A model generated the notes under the pieces. That model saw nothing but the letters and a program-made list of their open reading frames with translations. It was not told where the DNA came from and did no database searches. This document shows positions 1 through 9,414 of a stretch of DNA of 64,000 nt, piece by piece; position 1 is the first letter of the stretch, and each line of letters opens with the position of its first letter. Source of the DNA: Massilia sp. NR 4-1 (lineage in GTDB: Bacteria; Pseudomonadota; Gammaproteobacteria; Burkholderiales; Burkholderiaceae_D); NCBI RefSeq assembly GCF_001191005.1, contig NZ_CP012201.1, positions 6,262,001 through 6,326,000 of the forward strand, read 5' to 3'. Position numbers and translations under genes: made by a program.

Positions 1-982
1 GGGCGCTCAGGTTCATGCCGAGGGCATCGCTGCGGCGCAGCAGATTGTTGCGCGACTCTTCGAACAGGAACATGGCGCAGGCTTCGCCGCGCGCGGCGGC
101 GGCGGCCACGAACTGCGAGGCCAGCGTCGATTTGCCGCTGCCGGCCGGGCCGGTGATGAGGGTGCTCATGCCTTCTTCCAGGCCGCCGCCAAGCAGCTGG
201 TCCAGTTCGCGCAGGCCGCTGGAGAGCTGCCGCCGGGTGTTGGAGACGCGGCTTTCGGCCGCCACCAGGCGCGGATAGACGCGCAGGCCGCCGGTCGCGA
301 TGCGGTAGTCGTGCGCGCCGCTGGCGAAGGCGATGCCGCGGTATTTGACCACGCGCAGGCGGCGCCGTTCGCCACCGTAGGCCTGGTGCGTGACGTCGAG
401 CGTGATCACGCCATGCGCCACGCTGCGCACCTGGAGGTCGGTGTTGAGCGCGGTGCGGTCGTCGAGGAAGATGGTGGTGCAGCAGCGGCTGGACAGGTAC
501 TGCTTCAGGGCCAGGACATGGCGCCGGTAGCGCAGCGCGCTTTCGGCCAGCAGCTGCAGCTCGGACAGGGAGTCGAGCACCACGCGCACAGGTTGCGTGC
601 GTTCCACGGCGGCCACGATGCGCTGGCTGGTCAGGCCCAGTTCTATTTCGGAAGGGTGGAAGATGGTGTACTGCTGGTCGGGCGCCAGGGAATTTTCATC
701 CGGCAGGATTTCCTCGATGGCGACGTCCGCCATATCCCAGCCATGCGAGGCGGCCACGGCGCGCAGCTCGATCGCTGTTTCCGCCAGGGTGATGTAGAGC
801 GCCCGTTCGCCCTGGCGCACCCCCTCGTTGAGAAATTGCAGGGCCAGCGTGGTCTTGCCCGTGCCCGGCTCGCCCTCGACCAGATACAGGCGGTCGCGCG
901 TCAAGCCGCCGGACAGCACGGTATCCAGGCCCGGCACGCCGGAGGAGAGGCGGTGGAAGGTATCGCTGTTCTGATTTTCCAT
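1..982 (-). CDS. KaiC-like RecA-superfamily ATPase (3' part missing)
   Basis: The minus-strand frame is open from an ATG at 982 to the left edge, so the C-terminus lies outside the window. The protein has two RecA/KaiC-type ATPase domains. The first has a P-loop GEPGTGKTT near residue 35, and the second has GPAGSGKST near residue 275, each preceded by a G-x-x-x-LD-x-x-L-x-GG entry motif. This is the double-domain layout of KaiC-related ATPases, which are widespread outside cyanobacteria and usually act in signalling rather than as a clock. No kaiA or kaiB is visible. The gene diverges from the efflux operon across about 190 bp. A two-domain RadA-like ATPase is the alternative, but no zinc finger or Lon-like domain is seen. 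Confidence 0.8.
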   Translation of the reverse strand, partial: MENQNSDTFHRLSSGVPGLDTVLSGGLTRDRLYLVEGEPGTGKTTLALQFLNEGVRQGERALYITLAETAIELRAVAASHGWDMADVAIEEILPDENSLAPDQQYTIFHPSEIELGLTSQRIVAAVERTQPVRVVLDSLSELQLLAESALRYRRHVLALKQYLSSRCCTTIFLDDRTALNTDLQVRSVAHGVITLDVTHQAYGGERRRLRVVKYRGIAFASGAHDYRIATGGLRVYPRLVAAESRVSNTRRQLSSGLRELDQLLGGGLEEGMSTLITGPAGSGKSTLASQFVAAAAARGEACAMFLFEESRNNLLRRSDALGMNLSA

Positions 983-1103
983 GATCGGCAGCCTTTTCAA
1001 TACGTACCAGCAAAGTCTAGCCGAGATCGCAAAATAGCCGTTTCCGATTCGATCTGCCGATGTTTTTCGTCTAAGTTTAGCGATTTCACCAAAAAAGAAT
1101 CGC

Positions 1104-1133
1104 TTGACACACTTAGAATGATCGTTCATTCTA
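1104..1133 (+). promoter_or_regulatory. Efflux operon promoter with palindromic operator
   Basis: A consensus -35 box TTGACA lies at 1104-1109. Seventeen bases further on, CATTCT at 1127-1132 can serve as a weak -10 box. A perfect inverted repeat, TAGAATGA-N4-TCATTCTA, covers 1114-1133. It fills most of the spacer and overlaps the -10 box, so a bound dimer would block RNA polymerase. The TetR regulator encoded at the end of this operon is the natural candidate binder; this is inference from position and symmetry. Confidence 0.65.
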
Positions 1134-1170
1134 TCGTCTATCCGAATGATTTGTTAATAAAAGGCAAGAT

Positions 1171-2373
1171 ATGACGACTCTCTTTTCGACTCCATTCCCA
1201 CGGGTGGCGGGCAGTGCGATTGTCCTCGCGGTAGCGGCGCTGGCCGCCGGTTGCGGCAAGTCCGGTGCCGAGGGCGGCGCCGATGCCGCCGCCCAGATGC
1301 CGCCGCCGGAAGTGGGCGTGTACACCGTGGCGCCGGCCGCCCTGAACATCACCACCGAGCTGCCGGGCCGCACCGCCGCCTTCCAGGTGGCTGAAGTGCG
1401 TCCGCAGGTCGGCGGCCTGGTGCAAAAGCGCCTGTTCACCGAAGGCACCGACGTCAAGGCCGGCGCCGCCCTGTACCAGATCGACGCGGCCCCGTTCCAG
1501 GCCAGCTTCAATTCCGCCAAGGCCAGCCTGGCCAAGGCCAAGGCCAATCTGATGACCAGCGGCCCGAAAGCGGCGCGCTACAAGGAACTGCTGGCGATCG
1601 AAGGCGTCAGCCGCCAGGACTATGACGATGCCGTGGCCCTGCACGAGCAGGCCAAGGCCGAAGTGGAAGCCGCAACGGCCGCGCTGGAAACGGCGCGCAT
1701 CAATTTGAGCTACACCACGGTGGCGGCCCCGATCGGCGGCCGCATCGCCCGTTCCAGCGTGACGCCGGGCGCCCTGGTGACGGCTGGCCAGGCCAATGCG
1801 CTGACCACGGTGCAGCAGCTCGACCCGATCTATGTCGACGTGACCCAGTCCAGCGAAGAGCTGCTGCGTCTGAAAAAACAGATGGAAAGCGGCAATCTGA
1901 AGAAAGAAGGCAGCCAGCCGCGCGTGACCCTGGTGCTGGCCGACGGCAGTAAGTACGTCGAAGCGGGCAAGCTGCAGTTCTCGGAAGTGAGCGTCGATCC
2001 AGGCACCGGCAACGTGACCCTGCGCGCCCTGTTCCCCAACCCGAAACACGATCTGCTGCCTGGCATGTTCGTGCGCGCCGTGCTGGAAAACGGCGTCGAC
2101 GAAAAAGCCATCGCCGTGCCGATGCAAGGCATCACCCGCAACCAGCGTGGCGAAGCCACGGCCCTGGTGCTGAACAAGGAAGGCAAGGTCGAACAGCGCA
2201 CCCTGACCACCGGCGGCACCTTCGGCGACAAATGGCTGGTGAAAACCGGCCTGGCCGCGGGCGACCGCGTGATCGTCGAAGGCGTGCAGAAAGTGCAGCC
2301 TGGCGCGCCGGCCACCATCGCCAAGAAAGCGGCGGCAACGGCGGCAGCGGAACCTGCCAAGGCAGCGCACTAA
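1171..2373 (+). CDS. RND efflux periplasmic adaptor subunit (lipoprotein)
   Basis: This is a membrane-fusion protein of the AcrA/MexA family, 400 residues, linking an inner-membrane RND pump to an outer-membrane channel. The N-terminus has a lipoprotein signal ending in LAAGC, with Cys28 the predicted lipidated residue. A biotinyl/lipoyl-like domain follows (GRTAAFQVAEVRPQVGG), then an alpha-hairpin (about residues 105-175), the second lipoyl half (YTTVAAPIGGRI) and the beta-barrel and membrane-proximal domains. The chosen ATG is preceded by AAAGGCAAG. The pump gene starts 16 bases after the stop, so the two are one operon. The substrate cannot be read from sequence. Confidence 0.93.
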   Translation: MTTLFSTPFPRVAGSAIVLAVAALAAGCGKSGAEGGADAAAQMPPPEVGVYTVAPAALNITTELPGRTAAFQVAEVRPQVGGLVQKRLFTEGTDVKAGAALYQIDAAPFQASFNSAKASLAKAKANLMTSGPKAARYKELLAIEGVSRQDYDDAVALHEQAKAEVEAATAALETARINLSYTTVAAPIGGRIARSSVTPGALVTAGQANALTTVQQLDPIYVDVTQSSEELLRLKKQMESGNLKKEGSQPRVTLVLADGSKYVEAGKLQFSEVSVDPGTGNVTLRALFPNPKHDLLPGMFVRAVLENGVDEKAIAVPMQGITRNQRGEATALVLNKEGKVEQRTLTTGGTFGDKWLVKTGLAAGDRVIVEGVQKVQPGAPATIAKKAAATAAAEPAKAAH

Positions 2374-2389
2374 TCCCGGAGAAGAATAA

Positions 2390-5300
2390 ATGGCTCGTTT
2401 CTTTATTGATCGCCCCATCTTTGCGTGGGTGATCGCAATCGTAATCATGCTGGGCGGGGTGATGGCCATCCTCGGCCTGCCGGTGTCGCAGTATCCGGAC
2501 ATCGCGCCGCCGTCGATCAGCATTGCCGGCTCCTATCCAGGCGCCTCGGCTAAGACGGTGGAAGACGCCGTGACCCAGGTCATCGAACAGAAGATGAAGG
2601 GCATCGACGGTCTGCGCTATATGTCCTCGACCAGCGACTCGACCGGCGGCATCAGCATCAAGCTGACCTTCCGCAACGGCACCAATCCGGATATCGCCCA
2701 GGTGCAGGTGCAGAACAAGCTGCAGCTGGCGACGCCGCTGTTGCCGGCCGCTGTCACCCAGCAGGGTCTGGTGGTGTCGAAAGCCACCGACAACTTCCTG
2801 GTGGTGCTGGGCTTCGTCTCCGAAGACGGTAAGATGAACCAGGACGACCTGAGCGACTATGTGGCCGCCAGCGTGGTCGACTCGCTGGCCCGCGTGCAGG
2901 GCGTGGGCGAGGTGATCCAGTTCGGCTCCCAGTACGCGATGCGCATCTGGCTCGACCCGGCCAAGTTGCACAGCTACCAGCTGACCCCGGCCGACGTGGC
3001 CAACGCCATCCGCGCGCAGAATACCGAAGTGTCGGCCGGTGAGCTGGGCGGCGCGCCCTCCGTGCCGGGCCAGCAGCTGAACGCCACCGTGACGGCGCAA
3101 AGCCGCCTGCAGACGCCCGAGCAGTTCGGCGCCATCCTGCTGAAGACCGCCGCCAGCGGCGCCACCGTGCACCTGAGCGACGTGGCCACCATGGCGCTGG
3201 GCGCCGAGAACTACAACTTCGTGGCGCGCTTCAACGGCAAGCCGGCCGCCGGTATCGCCATCAAGCTGGCCACCGGCGCCAATGCGCTGCAGACGGCCAA
3301 ACTGGTGCAGGAACGCGTCGACCAGATGAGCCCCCAGTTCCCGAAAGGCATGAAGGCCGTGGTGGCGTTCGACACCACGCCTTTCGTCAAGATCTCGATC
3401 CAGGAAGTGGTGAAAACCCTGGTTGAAGCGGTGATCCTGGTCTTCCTGGTGATGTACCTGTTCCTGCAGAACTTCCGCGCCACCCTGATCCCGACCATGG
3501 CCGTGCCGGTCGTGCTGCTGGGTACTTTCGGCGTGCTGTCCGCGCTGGGCTACTCGATCAACACCCTGACCATGTTCGCCATGGTGCTGGCCATCGGCCT
3601 GCTGGTGGACGACGCCATCGTGGTGGTGGAAAACGTCGAGCGCGTGATGACGGAAGAGGGCTTGCCGCCCAAGGAAGCGACGCGCAAATCCATGGGCCAG
3701 ATCACCGGCGCGCTGGTGGGCATTGCCCTGGTGCTGTCCGCCGTGTTCGTGCCGATGGCCTTCTTCGGCGGCTCCACCGGCGTGATTTACCGCCAGTTCT
3801 CGATCACCATCGTGTCCTCCATGGTGCTGTCGGTGATCGTGGCCATGGTGTTCACCCCGGCGCTGTGCTCGACCTTCCTGAAACCGGTGGAAAAAGGCCA
3901 CCATATGGCGACCACCGGCTTCTTCGGCTGGTTCAACCGCACCTTTGAACGCAGCAGCATCGGCTACCAGGGCTGGGTCGGTTCCATGATCAAGCGCAGC
4001 GGCCGTTCCATGGCCATGTATGCGGCGCTGGTGCTGGTGCTGGGTGTGGTCTTCATGCGCCTGCCGACCTCCTTCCTGCCGGACGAAGACCAGGGCGTGC
4101 TGTTCGCCCAGATCCAGTTGCCGACCGGCGCCACCCAGCAGCGTACGCTGAACGTGATCGAGCAGGTCGAGCACCACTTCATGGAAGACGAGAAAAAGGC
4201 CGTGTCCTCCATCTTCACCGTGGCGGGCTTCAGCTTCGGCGGCAATGGCCAGAACACCGGTATCGCCTTCGTCAAGCTGAAGGATTGGGAAGAGCGCAAG
4301 GGCGCCGACCTGCGCGTCGACCAGGTGGCCGGCCGCGCCATGGCCTCGCTGTCGCAGATCCGCGATGCCATGGTCTTCGCCTTCGCCCCGCCAGCCGTGC
4401 TGGAACTGGGCAATGCCAGCGGTTTCGACCTGCAGCTGCAGGACCGCGCCGGCCTCGGCGCCGCCAAACTGATGGAAGCGCGTAACCAGCTGCTCGGCAT
4501 GGCCGCGCAGAATCCGAAGCTGATGGCGGTGCGCCCCAACGGCCAGGAAGATACGCCGCAGTACAAGATCACCGTCGACCAGCAGAAGGCCACGGCCCTG
4601 GGCCTGTCCATCGCCGAGGTGAACGATGTGCTGAGCACGGGCTGGGGCAGCTCCTACGTCAACGACTTCGTCGACCGCGGCCGCGTGAAGAAGGTGTTCA
4701 TGCAGGGCCAGGCCGACTCGCGCATGCGTCCGGAAGACATGGACAAATGGTTCGTGCGCAATGTGCGTGGCGAGATGGTGCCGTTCTCCGCCTTCACCAG
4801 CGGCGAGTGGATCCATGCTTCGCCGCGCCTGGAACGCTATAACGGCGTGTCCTCGATGCAGATCCTGGGCATGCCGGCGCCGGGCGTGAGCTCGGGGGTG
4901 GCCATGGCCGAAATCGAGAAGATGGCAGCCCAGCTGCCGGCCGGCATCGGCCTGGAATGGAGCGGCCTGTCGCTGGAAGAGCGCGACTCCGGTTCGCAGA
5001 CCACCACCCTGTATGCGCTGTCGCTGCTGATCGTGTTCCTGTGCCTGGCCGCGCTGTATGAAAGCTGGTCGGTGCCGTTCTCCGTGATGCTGGTGGTGCC
5101 GCTGGGCGTGATCGGCACGGTGCTGGCCACCTGGGGCATGCATATGTCGAACGACGTCTACTTCCAGGTCGGCCTGCTGACCGTGGTCGGTCTGTCGGCC
5201 AAGAACGCGATCCTGATCGTGGAATTCGCCAAGGAACTGCAAGAGAAGGGTGTCGAGCTGCGCGAAGCGACGTTGCAGGCTGTGCGCATGCGTCTGCGTC

Positions 5301-5527
5301 CGATCCTGATGACCTCCATCGCCTTCGGCCTCGGCGTGCTGCCGCTGGCCCTGGCCAACGGCGCCGGTTCCGGCAGCCAGAACGCGATCGGTGTGGGCGT
5401 GCTGGGCGGGATGCTGACGGCCACCTTCCTCGGCATCTTCTTTGTGCCGGTGTTCTTCGTGCTGGTGCGCAGCATGTTTGCCTCGCGCAGCAAGGCCGCG
5501 CCAGCCCCTGTTTTGGAAGCTGAATGA
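2390..5527 (+). CDS. RND efflux pump, HAE-1 family inner-membrane transporter
   Basis: At 1045 residues this has the standard length for AcrB/MexB-type proton-driven multidrug pumps. It opens with the family N-terminus [18 protein letters not shown]4 carries the paired aspartates of the proton relay ([18 protein letters not shown]), and the lysine of the same relay appears in the later segment [17 protein letters not shown]. Two large periplasmic loops follow TM1 and TM7. The stop overlaps the next start as ATGA, so translation of the channel gene is probably coupled. The protein works as a trimer with the adaptor and channel on either side. Hydrophobic or amphiphilic drugs are the usual substrates of the family; the specific one is unknown. 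Confidence 0.95.
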   Translation: MARFFIDRPIFAWVIAIVIMLGGVMAILGLPVSQYPDIAPPSISIAGSYPGASAKTVEDAVTQVIEQKMKGIDGLRYMSSTSDSTGGISIKLTFRNGTNPDIAQVQVQNKLQLATPLLPAAVTQQGLVVSKATDNFLVVLGFVSEDGKMNQDDLSDYVAASVVDSLARVQGVGEVIQFGSQYAMRIWLDPAKLHSYQLTPADVANAIRAQNTEVSAGELGGAPSVPGQQLNATVTAQSRLQTPEQFGAILLKTAASGATVHLSDVATMALGAENYNFVARFNGKPAAGIAIKLATGANALQTAKLVQERVDQMSPQFPKGMKAVVAFDTTPFVKISIQEVVKTLVEAVILVFLVMYLFLQNFRATLIPTMAVPVVLLGTFGVLSALGYSINTLTMFAMVLAIGLLVDDAIVVVENVERVMTEEGLPPKEATRKSMGQITGALVGIALVLSAVFVPMAFFGGSTGVIYRQFSITIVSSMVLSVIVAMVFTPALCSTFLKPVEKGHHMATTGFFGWFNRTFERSSIGYQGWVGSMIKRSGRSMAMYAALVLVLGVVFMRLPTSFLPDEDQGVLFAQIQLPTGATQQRTLNVIEQVEHHFMEDEKKAVSSIFTVAGFSFGGNGQNTGIAFVKLKDWEERKGADLRVDQVAGRAMASLSQIRDAMVFAFAPPAVLELGNASGFDLQLQDRAGLGAAKLMEARNQLLGMAAQNPKLMAVRPNGQEDTPQYKITVDQQKATALGLSIAEVNDVLSTGWGSSYVNDFVDRGRVKKVFMQGQADSRMRPEDMDKWFVRNVRGEMVPFSAFTSGEWIHASPRLERYNGVSSMQILGMPAPGVSSGVAMAEIEKMAAQLPAGIGLEWSGLSLEERDSGSQTTTLYALSLLIVFLCLAALYESWSVPFSVMLVVPLGVIGTVLATWGMHMSNDVYFQVGLLTVVGLSAKNAILIVEFAKELQEKGVELREATLQAVRMRLRPILMTSIAFGLGVLPLALANGAGSGSQNAIGVGVLGGMLTATFLGIFFVPVFFVLVRSMFASRSKAAPAPVLEAE

Positions 5528-6939
5528 TGATGAAAAAGACGATGATGACCCTGGCCGCGTTGGCGCTGCTGAGCGGCTGCAGCCTGGCGCCGGTGTACCA
5601 GCGCCCGGAAGCTCCGGTGGCCCAGGCCTGGCCGCAAGGCGATGCCTACAAGCCGGCCGCCAGCAGCGAAAGCCGCGCCGCCGCCAATATCGAGTGGCGC
5701 GAGTTCTTCGCCGACGACAAGCTGCGCCAGGTGATTGAGCTGGCGCTGAAGAACAACCGCGACCTGCGCGTTTCGACCCTGAACATCGAGAAGGCGCGCG
5801 CCCAGTACGGCATCGAACGTTCGGCCCTGCTGCCGAAAGTCTCGGTGGCCGGCGGCCAGAACGCCACCCGTACCGCCAACAATATGACGCCGGGCGGCGA
5901 AGGCGAGATCCAGCGCCAGTACAGCGGCGGTCTGGCCTTGGCAGCCTATGAGCTGGACTTCTTCGGCAAGCTGCGCAATCTGTCGGAAAGCGCCCAGCAG
6001 CAGTATCTGGGCACGGTGGAAGCGCGCCGCGCCCAGCAGATCACGCTGGTGTCGGAAGTGGCCAATGCCTGGCTCACGCTGGCGGCCGACCGCGAACACC
6101 TGCGCCTGGCGCAGGACACGCTGAAGAACCAGCAGATCAGCTATGAACTGAGCAAACGCCGTTTCGAGGCGGGCGCCACCTCCGGTCTGGACATGTATGA
6201 AGCCCAGACCAGCGTGGAAGCGGCCCGCAACGATATGGCCCTGTACACCGCCCAGGTAGCGGCAGGCGAAAACGCGCTTGCCCTGCTGGTCGGTTCCCCC
6301 TTGCCGGCGGACTTGCAGCCGTCCGGCGCGCTGGACGCGGTGACGCGCCTGGCGGAGCTGCCGGAAGGCCTGCCGTCGGACGTGCTGCAGCGCCGTCCCG
6401 ACGTGCTGGAGGCGGAACGCAGCCTGCAGGCGGCCAGCGCCAATATCGGCGTGGCGCGTGCCGCCTTCTTCCCCAGCATCTCGCTGACGGCGTCGGCGGG
6501 CAGCGCGAGCAGCGCCTTGTCCGGCCTGTTCAAGGCCGGTTCCGGCACCTGGAGCTTCATGCCCCAGCTGAACCTGCCGATCTTCGACGGCGGCGCCAAC
6601 CGCGCCCGCCTCGACATCGCCAAGGCCGACCGCGACATCGCCGTGGCGCGCTACGAGAAGTCGATCCAGTCGGCGTTCCGCGAAGTGGCGGACGCCCTGG
6701 CCCAGCGCGGCACGCTGGACGAGCGGCTGACATCGCAGACGGCGCTGGCCCAGGCCTCGGAAAAGAGCTACCGCATCCACGAGGCGCGCTACCGCAAAGG
6801 CTCGGACTCCTATTTGAACGCCCTGGTGTCGCAGCGCGCCCTGTATTCGGCCCAGCAAGGCTTGATTAACGCGCGTTTGGCAAAAGCCTCTAATCAAGTC
6901 ACCCTGTATAAGGTGCTGGGTGGCGGCTGGCAAGGATAA
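5524..6939 (+). CDS. Outer-membrane efflux channel, OprM/NodT family lipoprotein
   Basis: This 471-residue TolC-like channel completes the tripartite pump. The N-terminus is a lipoprotein signal with lipobox LLSGC (Cys19), typical of the NodT/OprM branch rather than TolC itself. Two internally repeated outer-membrane-efflux domains follow, each with long helices and a short beta segment, for example the conserved stretch [20 protein letters not shown] in the middle. The first codon lies inside the pump's stop (ATGA). The start reads ATGATGATG, so any of the first three Met codons could be used. Confidence 0.93.
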   Translation: MMMKKTMMTLAALALLSGCSLAPVYQRPEAPVAQAWPQGDAYKPAASSESRAAANIEWREFFADDKLRQVIELALKNNRDLRVSTLNIEKARAQYGIERSALLPKVSVAGGQNATRTANNMTPGGEGEIQRQYSGGLALAAYELDFFGKLRNLSESAQQQYLGTVEARRAQQITLVSEVANAWLTLAADREHLRLAQDTLKNQQISYELSKRRFEAGATSGLDMYEAQTSVEAARNDMALYTAQVAAGENALALLVGSPLPADLQPSGALDAVTRLAELPEGLPSDVLQRRPDVLEAERSLQAASANIGVARAAFFPSISLTASAGSASSALSGLFKAGSGTWSFMPQLNLPIFDGGANRARLDIAKADRDIAVARYEKSIQSAFREVADALAQRGTLDERLTSQTALAQASEKSYRIHEARYRKGSDSYLNALVSQRALYSAQQGLINARLAKASNQVTLYKVLGGGWQG

Positions 6940-6978
6940 AATGATGCCTTCAAGCTTATTTAATCGCCAGATGACGCC

Positions 6979-7590
6979 ATGAGCAGCACAGAAAAACGAC
7001 ATTACAACCCGGCGCGCGCGCAGCAGCGCCGCGAGCAGGTGCTGGAAGCGGCGGCGCAGTGTTTTGCGCGCCGCGGCTTCCACGCCGCCAGCATGGCCGA
7101 GATTTCCAAGGTGGCCGGGATGAGCGCCGGCCATATCTACAACTACTTCTCGGGCAAGGATGAAATCATCAGTGCCTTTATCGAGCTCGATACCGAGCGG
7201 GTAGGGGAACTGCTGGGGGAACTGGGCCAGGCCGAGGATCCCTTGCAGGAGATGCTGGAGACCACGCGCGAGCATGTGGACGAAAGCCTGGATCCGGCCA
7301 ACTGGAAGCTGTATCTGGAAATCAGTGCCGAGGCCTCGCGCAACGAGAAGATCGCGCTGCGGGTGCAGGAAGGCGACCGCGTCTCACGCGAGCAGTTCGG
7401 CGGCTTGCTCAGGCGCTGCCGTGAGGCGCGAGGCCTGAGCACCGATGACGCCACGATCGACGGCCGCATGGAAATCGTGATCGCCATGTACCAGGGCTTG
7501 CCCCTGCGTCTGCTGCATAATCCGGACCTGGACCGGGATGCGCTGAGCGAGTCCTTCAAGGTTGCCCTGAGGGCGCTGCTATTCAGTTAA
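6979..7590 (+). CDS. TetR/AcrR family repressor, probable regulator of the efflux operon
   Basis: The protein has 203 residues. A TetR helix-turn-helix occupies roughly residues 15-62 (QVLEAAAQCFARRGFHAASM, then ISKVAGMSAGHIYNYFSGKDE). The C-terminal two thirds is a helical ligand and dimer domain without a recognisable specific family. The gene follows the channel gene by 39 bases with no terminator between, so it is probably made from the same mRNA. This arrangement implies feedback: the repressor would bind the palindrome at 1114-1133 until an inducing compound releases it. The regulatory link is inferred from context. Confidence 0.88.
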   Translation: MSSTEKRHYNPARAQQRREQVLEAAAQCFARRGFHAASMAEISKVAGMSAGHIYNYFSGKDEIISAFIELDTERVGELLGELGQAEDPLQEMLETTREHVDESLDPANWKLYLEISAEASRNEKIALRVQEGDRVSREQFGGLLRRCREARGLSTDDATIDGRMEIVIAMYQGLPLRLLHNPDLDRDALSESFKVALRALLFS

Positions 7591-7608
7591 ACTGGCTGTT
7601 TTGGTTTA

Positions 7609-7632
7609 AGAGGCCATTTTGAAACGGCCTCT
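7609..7632. promoter_or_regulatory. Short inverted repeat between tetR and the FAH gene
   Basis: AGAGGCC at 7609-7615 pairs with GGCCTCT at 7626-7632 around a 10-base loop. The repeat sits just before the ribosome site AGGAG (7636-7640) of the next gene. It has no run of T after it, so it is a poor intrinsic terminator. An operator or an mRNA hairpin in the leader is equally possible. Confidence 0.35.
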
Positions 7633-7645
7633 AATAGGAGTGGTG

Positions 7646-8353
7646 ATGAGTAACTTCGTTTTCCCGCCGCAGCAGGCCGTCGGCCTGCCGGTGGCGGGCA
7701 GCGCGGCGCTGTTCCCGGTGCGCCGTGTCTACTGCGTGGGCCGCAACTACGCCGGCCATGCCCGTGAAATGGGTTCCGATCCGGAACGCGAGCCGCCATT
7801 CTTCTTCTGCAAACCCAACGACGCGCGCGCCATCGTGCCGGTGGCCGCCGGTGCCACGGCTGAACTGCCGTATCCGCCGCAGACCGCGAATTATCATTAC
7901 GAATGCGAGCTGGTGGTGGCGATCGGCAAGGGCGGCAGCGATATCGCCGTGGCCGACGCGGCTGCGCATATCTTCGGCTACGCCGTGGGCTTCGATATGA
8001 CGCGGCGCGACCTGCAGTTCAAGATGCGCGACAGCGGACGTCCATGGGAAATCGGCAAGGCCTTCGATTTTTCCGCCCCCATCGGTCTCCTGCATCGCGC
8101 GGAAGACGCGGGCGATATCGGCCAAGCCGCCATCACGCTGGATGTGGACGGCGCGCGTAAGCAGTCCAGCCATATCAGCCACCTGATCTGGTCCGTCAGC
8201 GAAACCATCGCCAATCTCTCGACCCTGTTCCGGCTGGAGCCGGGCGACCTGATTTTCAGCGGCACGCCGGAAGGCGTGGGCGCCGTCAAGCCGGGCCAGA
8301 CCCTGGTGGGCAGCATCGACGGCCTGAGCAGCCTGACGGTGAAAATCGTTTAA
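7646..8353 (+). CDS. Fumarylacetoacetate hydrolase family protein (fumarylpyruvate hydrolase-like)
   Basis: The protein has 235 residues and carries the FAH fold. Hallmarks are VYCVGRNYAGHAREMG near the N-terminus, the metal-binding glutamates in YHYECELVVAIGKGG, and FGYAVGFDMTRRDLQ. The C-terminal segment GDLIFSGTPEGVGAVKPGQ is typical of the fumarylpyruvate hydrolase and acylpyruvase branch, which cleaves C-C bonds in diketo acids from aromatic ring breakdown. I chose ATG 7646 because AGGAG lies six bases upstream; an upstream in-frame codon adds residues with no family likeness. No gentisate or homogentisate pathway genes are adjacent, so the substrate is uncertain. Confidence 0.88.
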   Translation: MSNFVFPPQQAVGLPVAGSAALFPVRRVYCVGRNYAGHAREMGSDPEREPPFFFCKPNDARAIVPVAAGATAELPYPPQTANYHYECELVVAIGKGGSDIAVADAAAHIFGYAVGFDMTRRDLQFKMRDSGRPWEIGKAFDFSAPIGLLHRAEDAGDIGQAAITLDVDGARKQSSHISHLIWSVSETIANLSTLFRLEPGDLIFSGTPEGVGAVKPGQTLVGSIDGLSSLTVKIV

Positions 8354-8358
8354 ATCGT

Positions 8359-9201
8359 TTATTCCGCCGCGGACAGCGCGTCCCCGATGGCCAGCAGGCC
8401 TTCGAGGGCGCCGGCCGCCAGTCCCACGTCGCGCCGGTCTGCCACCTCCGGCTCGCGCGGATTGATGCGGATCAGGCGTCCGCCATGGTTATGCAGCACA
8501 TGCTGGCTGAAATGGCGCACCGAAGGCACGGCCGTTCCGGCGCCCAGTTCGATTACCAGCGGCTGCCGCACCCGCGCCAGCCAGGATTGCAGGCGTCCCG
8601 CCTGCGCCGCGCTGCGGCGTTCGATCCAGTTCCAGTCGCTGAACATCAGGATATTCGGCCGCGCCAGTCCGCCGCAATGCGGACAGACCGGTGCCGCGTT
8701 GAGCAGGCGGCAGGTATCCGCATCCACCTGCGGCGCGAAGGCGTCGGCTTCCCAGATCGCCTGGCTGCAGGAATCCAGGCATTGCAGATGGTGGATGGAA
8801 CCGTGGCATTCGTAGATGCGCTGCGCATCGAAGCCGGCTTTCTGAAACTGCCCGTCGACATTGCTGGTGAAGACCGCACAGCCCTGTGGCATGCGTTCGG
8901 CCCAGACGCGCAGCAGGCCAAAGCCTGCGTGTGGCACGGTGCTGCGATACAGCGCCAGGCGGTGGCCGTAAAAGCCCCAGGCCAGCGCTGGATCCTGTTC
9001 GAAAGTGCGGGGCGAGGCGGCGCTGGCGAAGTCCAGGCGCGCCCGTCCCAGCGCGGGATAGGCTTGCCAGAAGCCGTCGTTGCTGCGGAAATCGGGTAGG
9101 CCGGAATCGACGCCCATGCCGGCGCCGGCGGCCACGATCAGGCCATCGGCTTGTTGAATCAGTTCGGCGGCGCGCGCCAGCAATACGGGGGAAAGGGACA
9201 T
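8359..9201 (-). CDS. Sir2-family NAD-dependent deacylase (sirtuin)
   Basis: The protein has about 280 residues. Sirtuin motifs are plain: the NAD site GAGMGVDSGLPDFRS, the TSNVDGQF loop (equivalent to TQNID), and the catalytic histidine in YECHGSIHHLQC. Two zinc-binding pairs, CLDSC and CPHC, flank a short insert. The family removes acyl groups from lysine using NAD; some relatives transfer ADP-ribose. ATG 9201 starts the homologous part; a TTG at 9228 would add nine residues, and neither has a clear Shine-Dalgarno site. The gene converges on the FAH gene, leaving only five bases between the stops, and diverges from tRNA-Pro. It stands alone, with no TIR, Argonaute or macrodomain partner beside it. 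Confidence 0.85.
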   Translation of the reverse strand: MSLSPVLLARAAELIQQADGLIVAAGAGMGVDSGLPDFRSNDGFWQAYPALGRARLDFASAASPRTFEQDPALAWGFYGHRLALYRSTVPHAGFGLLRVWAERMPQGCAVFTSNVDGQFQKAGFDAQRIYECHGSIHHLQCLDSCSQAIWEADAFAPQVDADTCRLLNAAPVCPHCGGLARPNILMFSDWNWIERRSAAQAGRLQSWLARVRQPLVIELGAGTAVPSVRHFSQHVLHNHGGRLIRINPREPEVADRRDVGLAAGALEGLLAIGDALSAAE

Positions 9202-9244
9202 GAAATGCGCAAAAAACAGGCAATTCAATAAGTGTGCAGCAAGT

Positions 9245-9275
9245 ATGACAAAAATTCAAATCTCTCTGTTATAAT
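9245..9275 (+). promoter_or_regulatory. Promoter of tRNA-Pro
   Basis: A perfect -10 box TATAAT lies at 9270-9275, eleven bases before the tRNA. ATGACA at 9245-9250, one mismatch from TTGACA, is the best -35 candidate, although the 19-base spacer is long. Confidence 0.6.
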
Positions 9276-9286
9276 TCGCAGCTCGT

Positions 9287-9363
9287 CGGGGCGTAGCGCA
9301 GCCTGGTAGCGTACCTGCATGGGGTGCAGGGGGTCGGAAGTTCGAATCTTCTCGCCCCGACCA
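9287..9363 (+). tRNA. tRNA-Pro (anticodon GGG)
   Basis: The cloverleaf can be folded by eye. The acceptor stem CGGGGCG (9287-9293) pairs with CGCCCCG (9353-9359), followed by discriminator A and an encoded CCA. The anticodon stem CCTGC/GCAGG encloses the loop ATGGGGT, giving anticodon GGG, which reads CCC proline codons. The T arm contains GTTCGAATC. Length is 77 bases. Confidence 0.96.
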
Positions 9364-9379
9364 TTAGATTCAATGAGAG

Positions 9380-9405
9380 AGGCCAATCTTCGGATTGGCC
9401 TTTTT
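9380..9405 (+). terminator. Intrinsic terminator of tRNA-Pro
   Basis: AGGCCAATC (9380-9388) and GATTGGCCT (9393-9401) form a nine-pair stem closed by a stable TTCG tetraloop. A run of five T follows. It ends the tRNA transcript just before the convergent coiled-coil gene. Confidence 0.88.
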
Positions 9406-9414
9406 CATTTGCGC

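Noticed and set aside
2132..5242. Very long open frame on the minus strand opposite the RND pump (and similar ones opposite acnA, katA-CYTH and sucA)
   Set aside because: These frames are the low-stop shadow of GC-rich genes. Their translations are His/Arg/Gln-rich with no domains, while the opposite strand encodes full-length known proteins.
8359..9201. Sirtuin as part of a Sir2-based antiphage system
   Set aside because: It is a short stand-alone sirtuin with zinc cysteines, with no Argonaute, HerA or other defence partner beside it.
9287..9363. tRNA-Pro as an integration site for a genomic island
   Set aside because: No integrase and no direct repeat of the tRNA 3' end was seen downstream; the following DNA is an ordinary terminator and a small gene.
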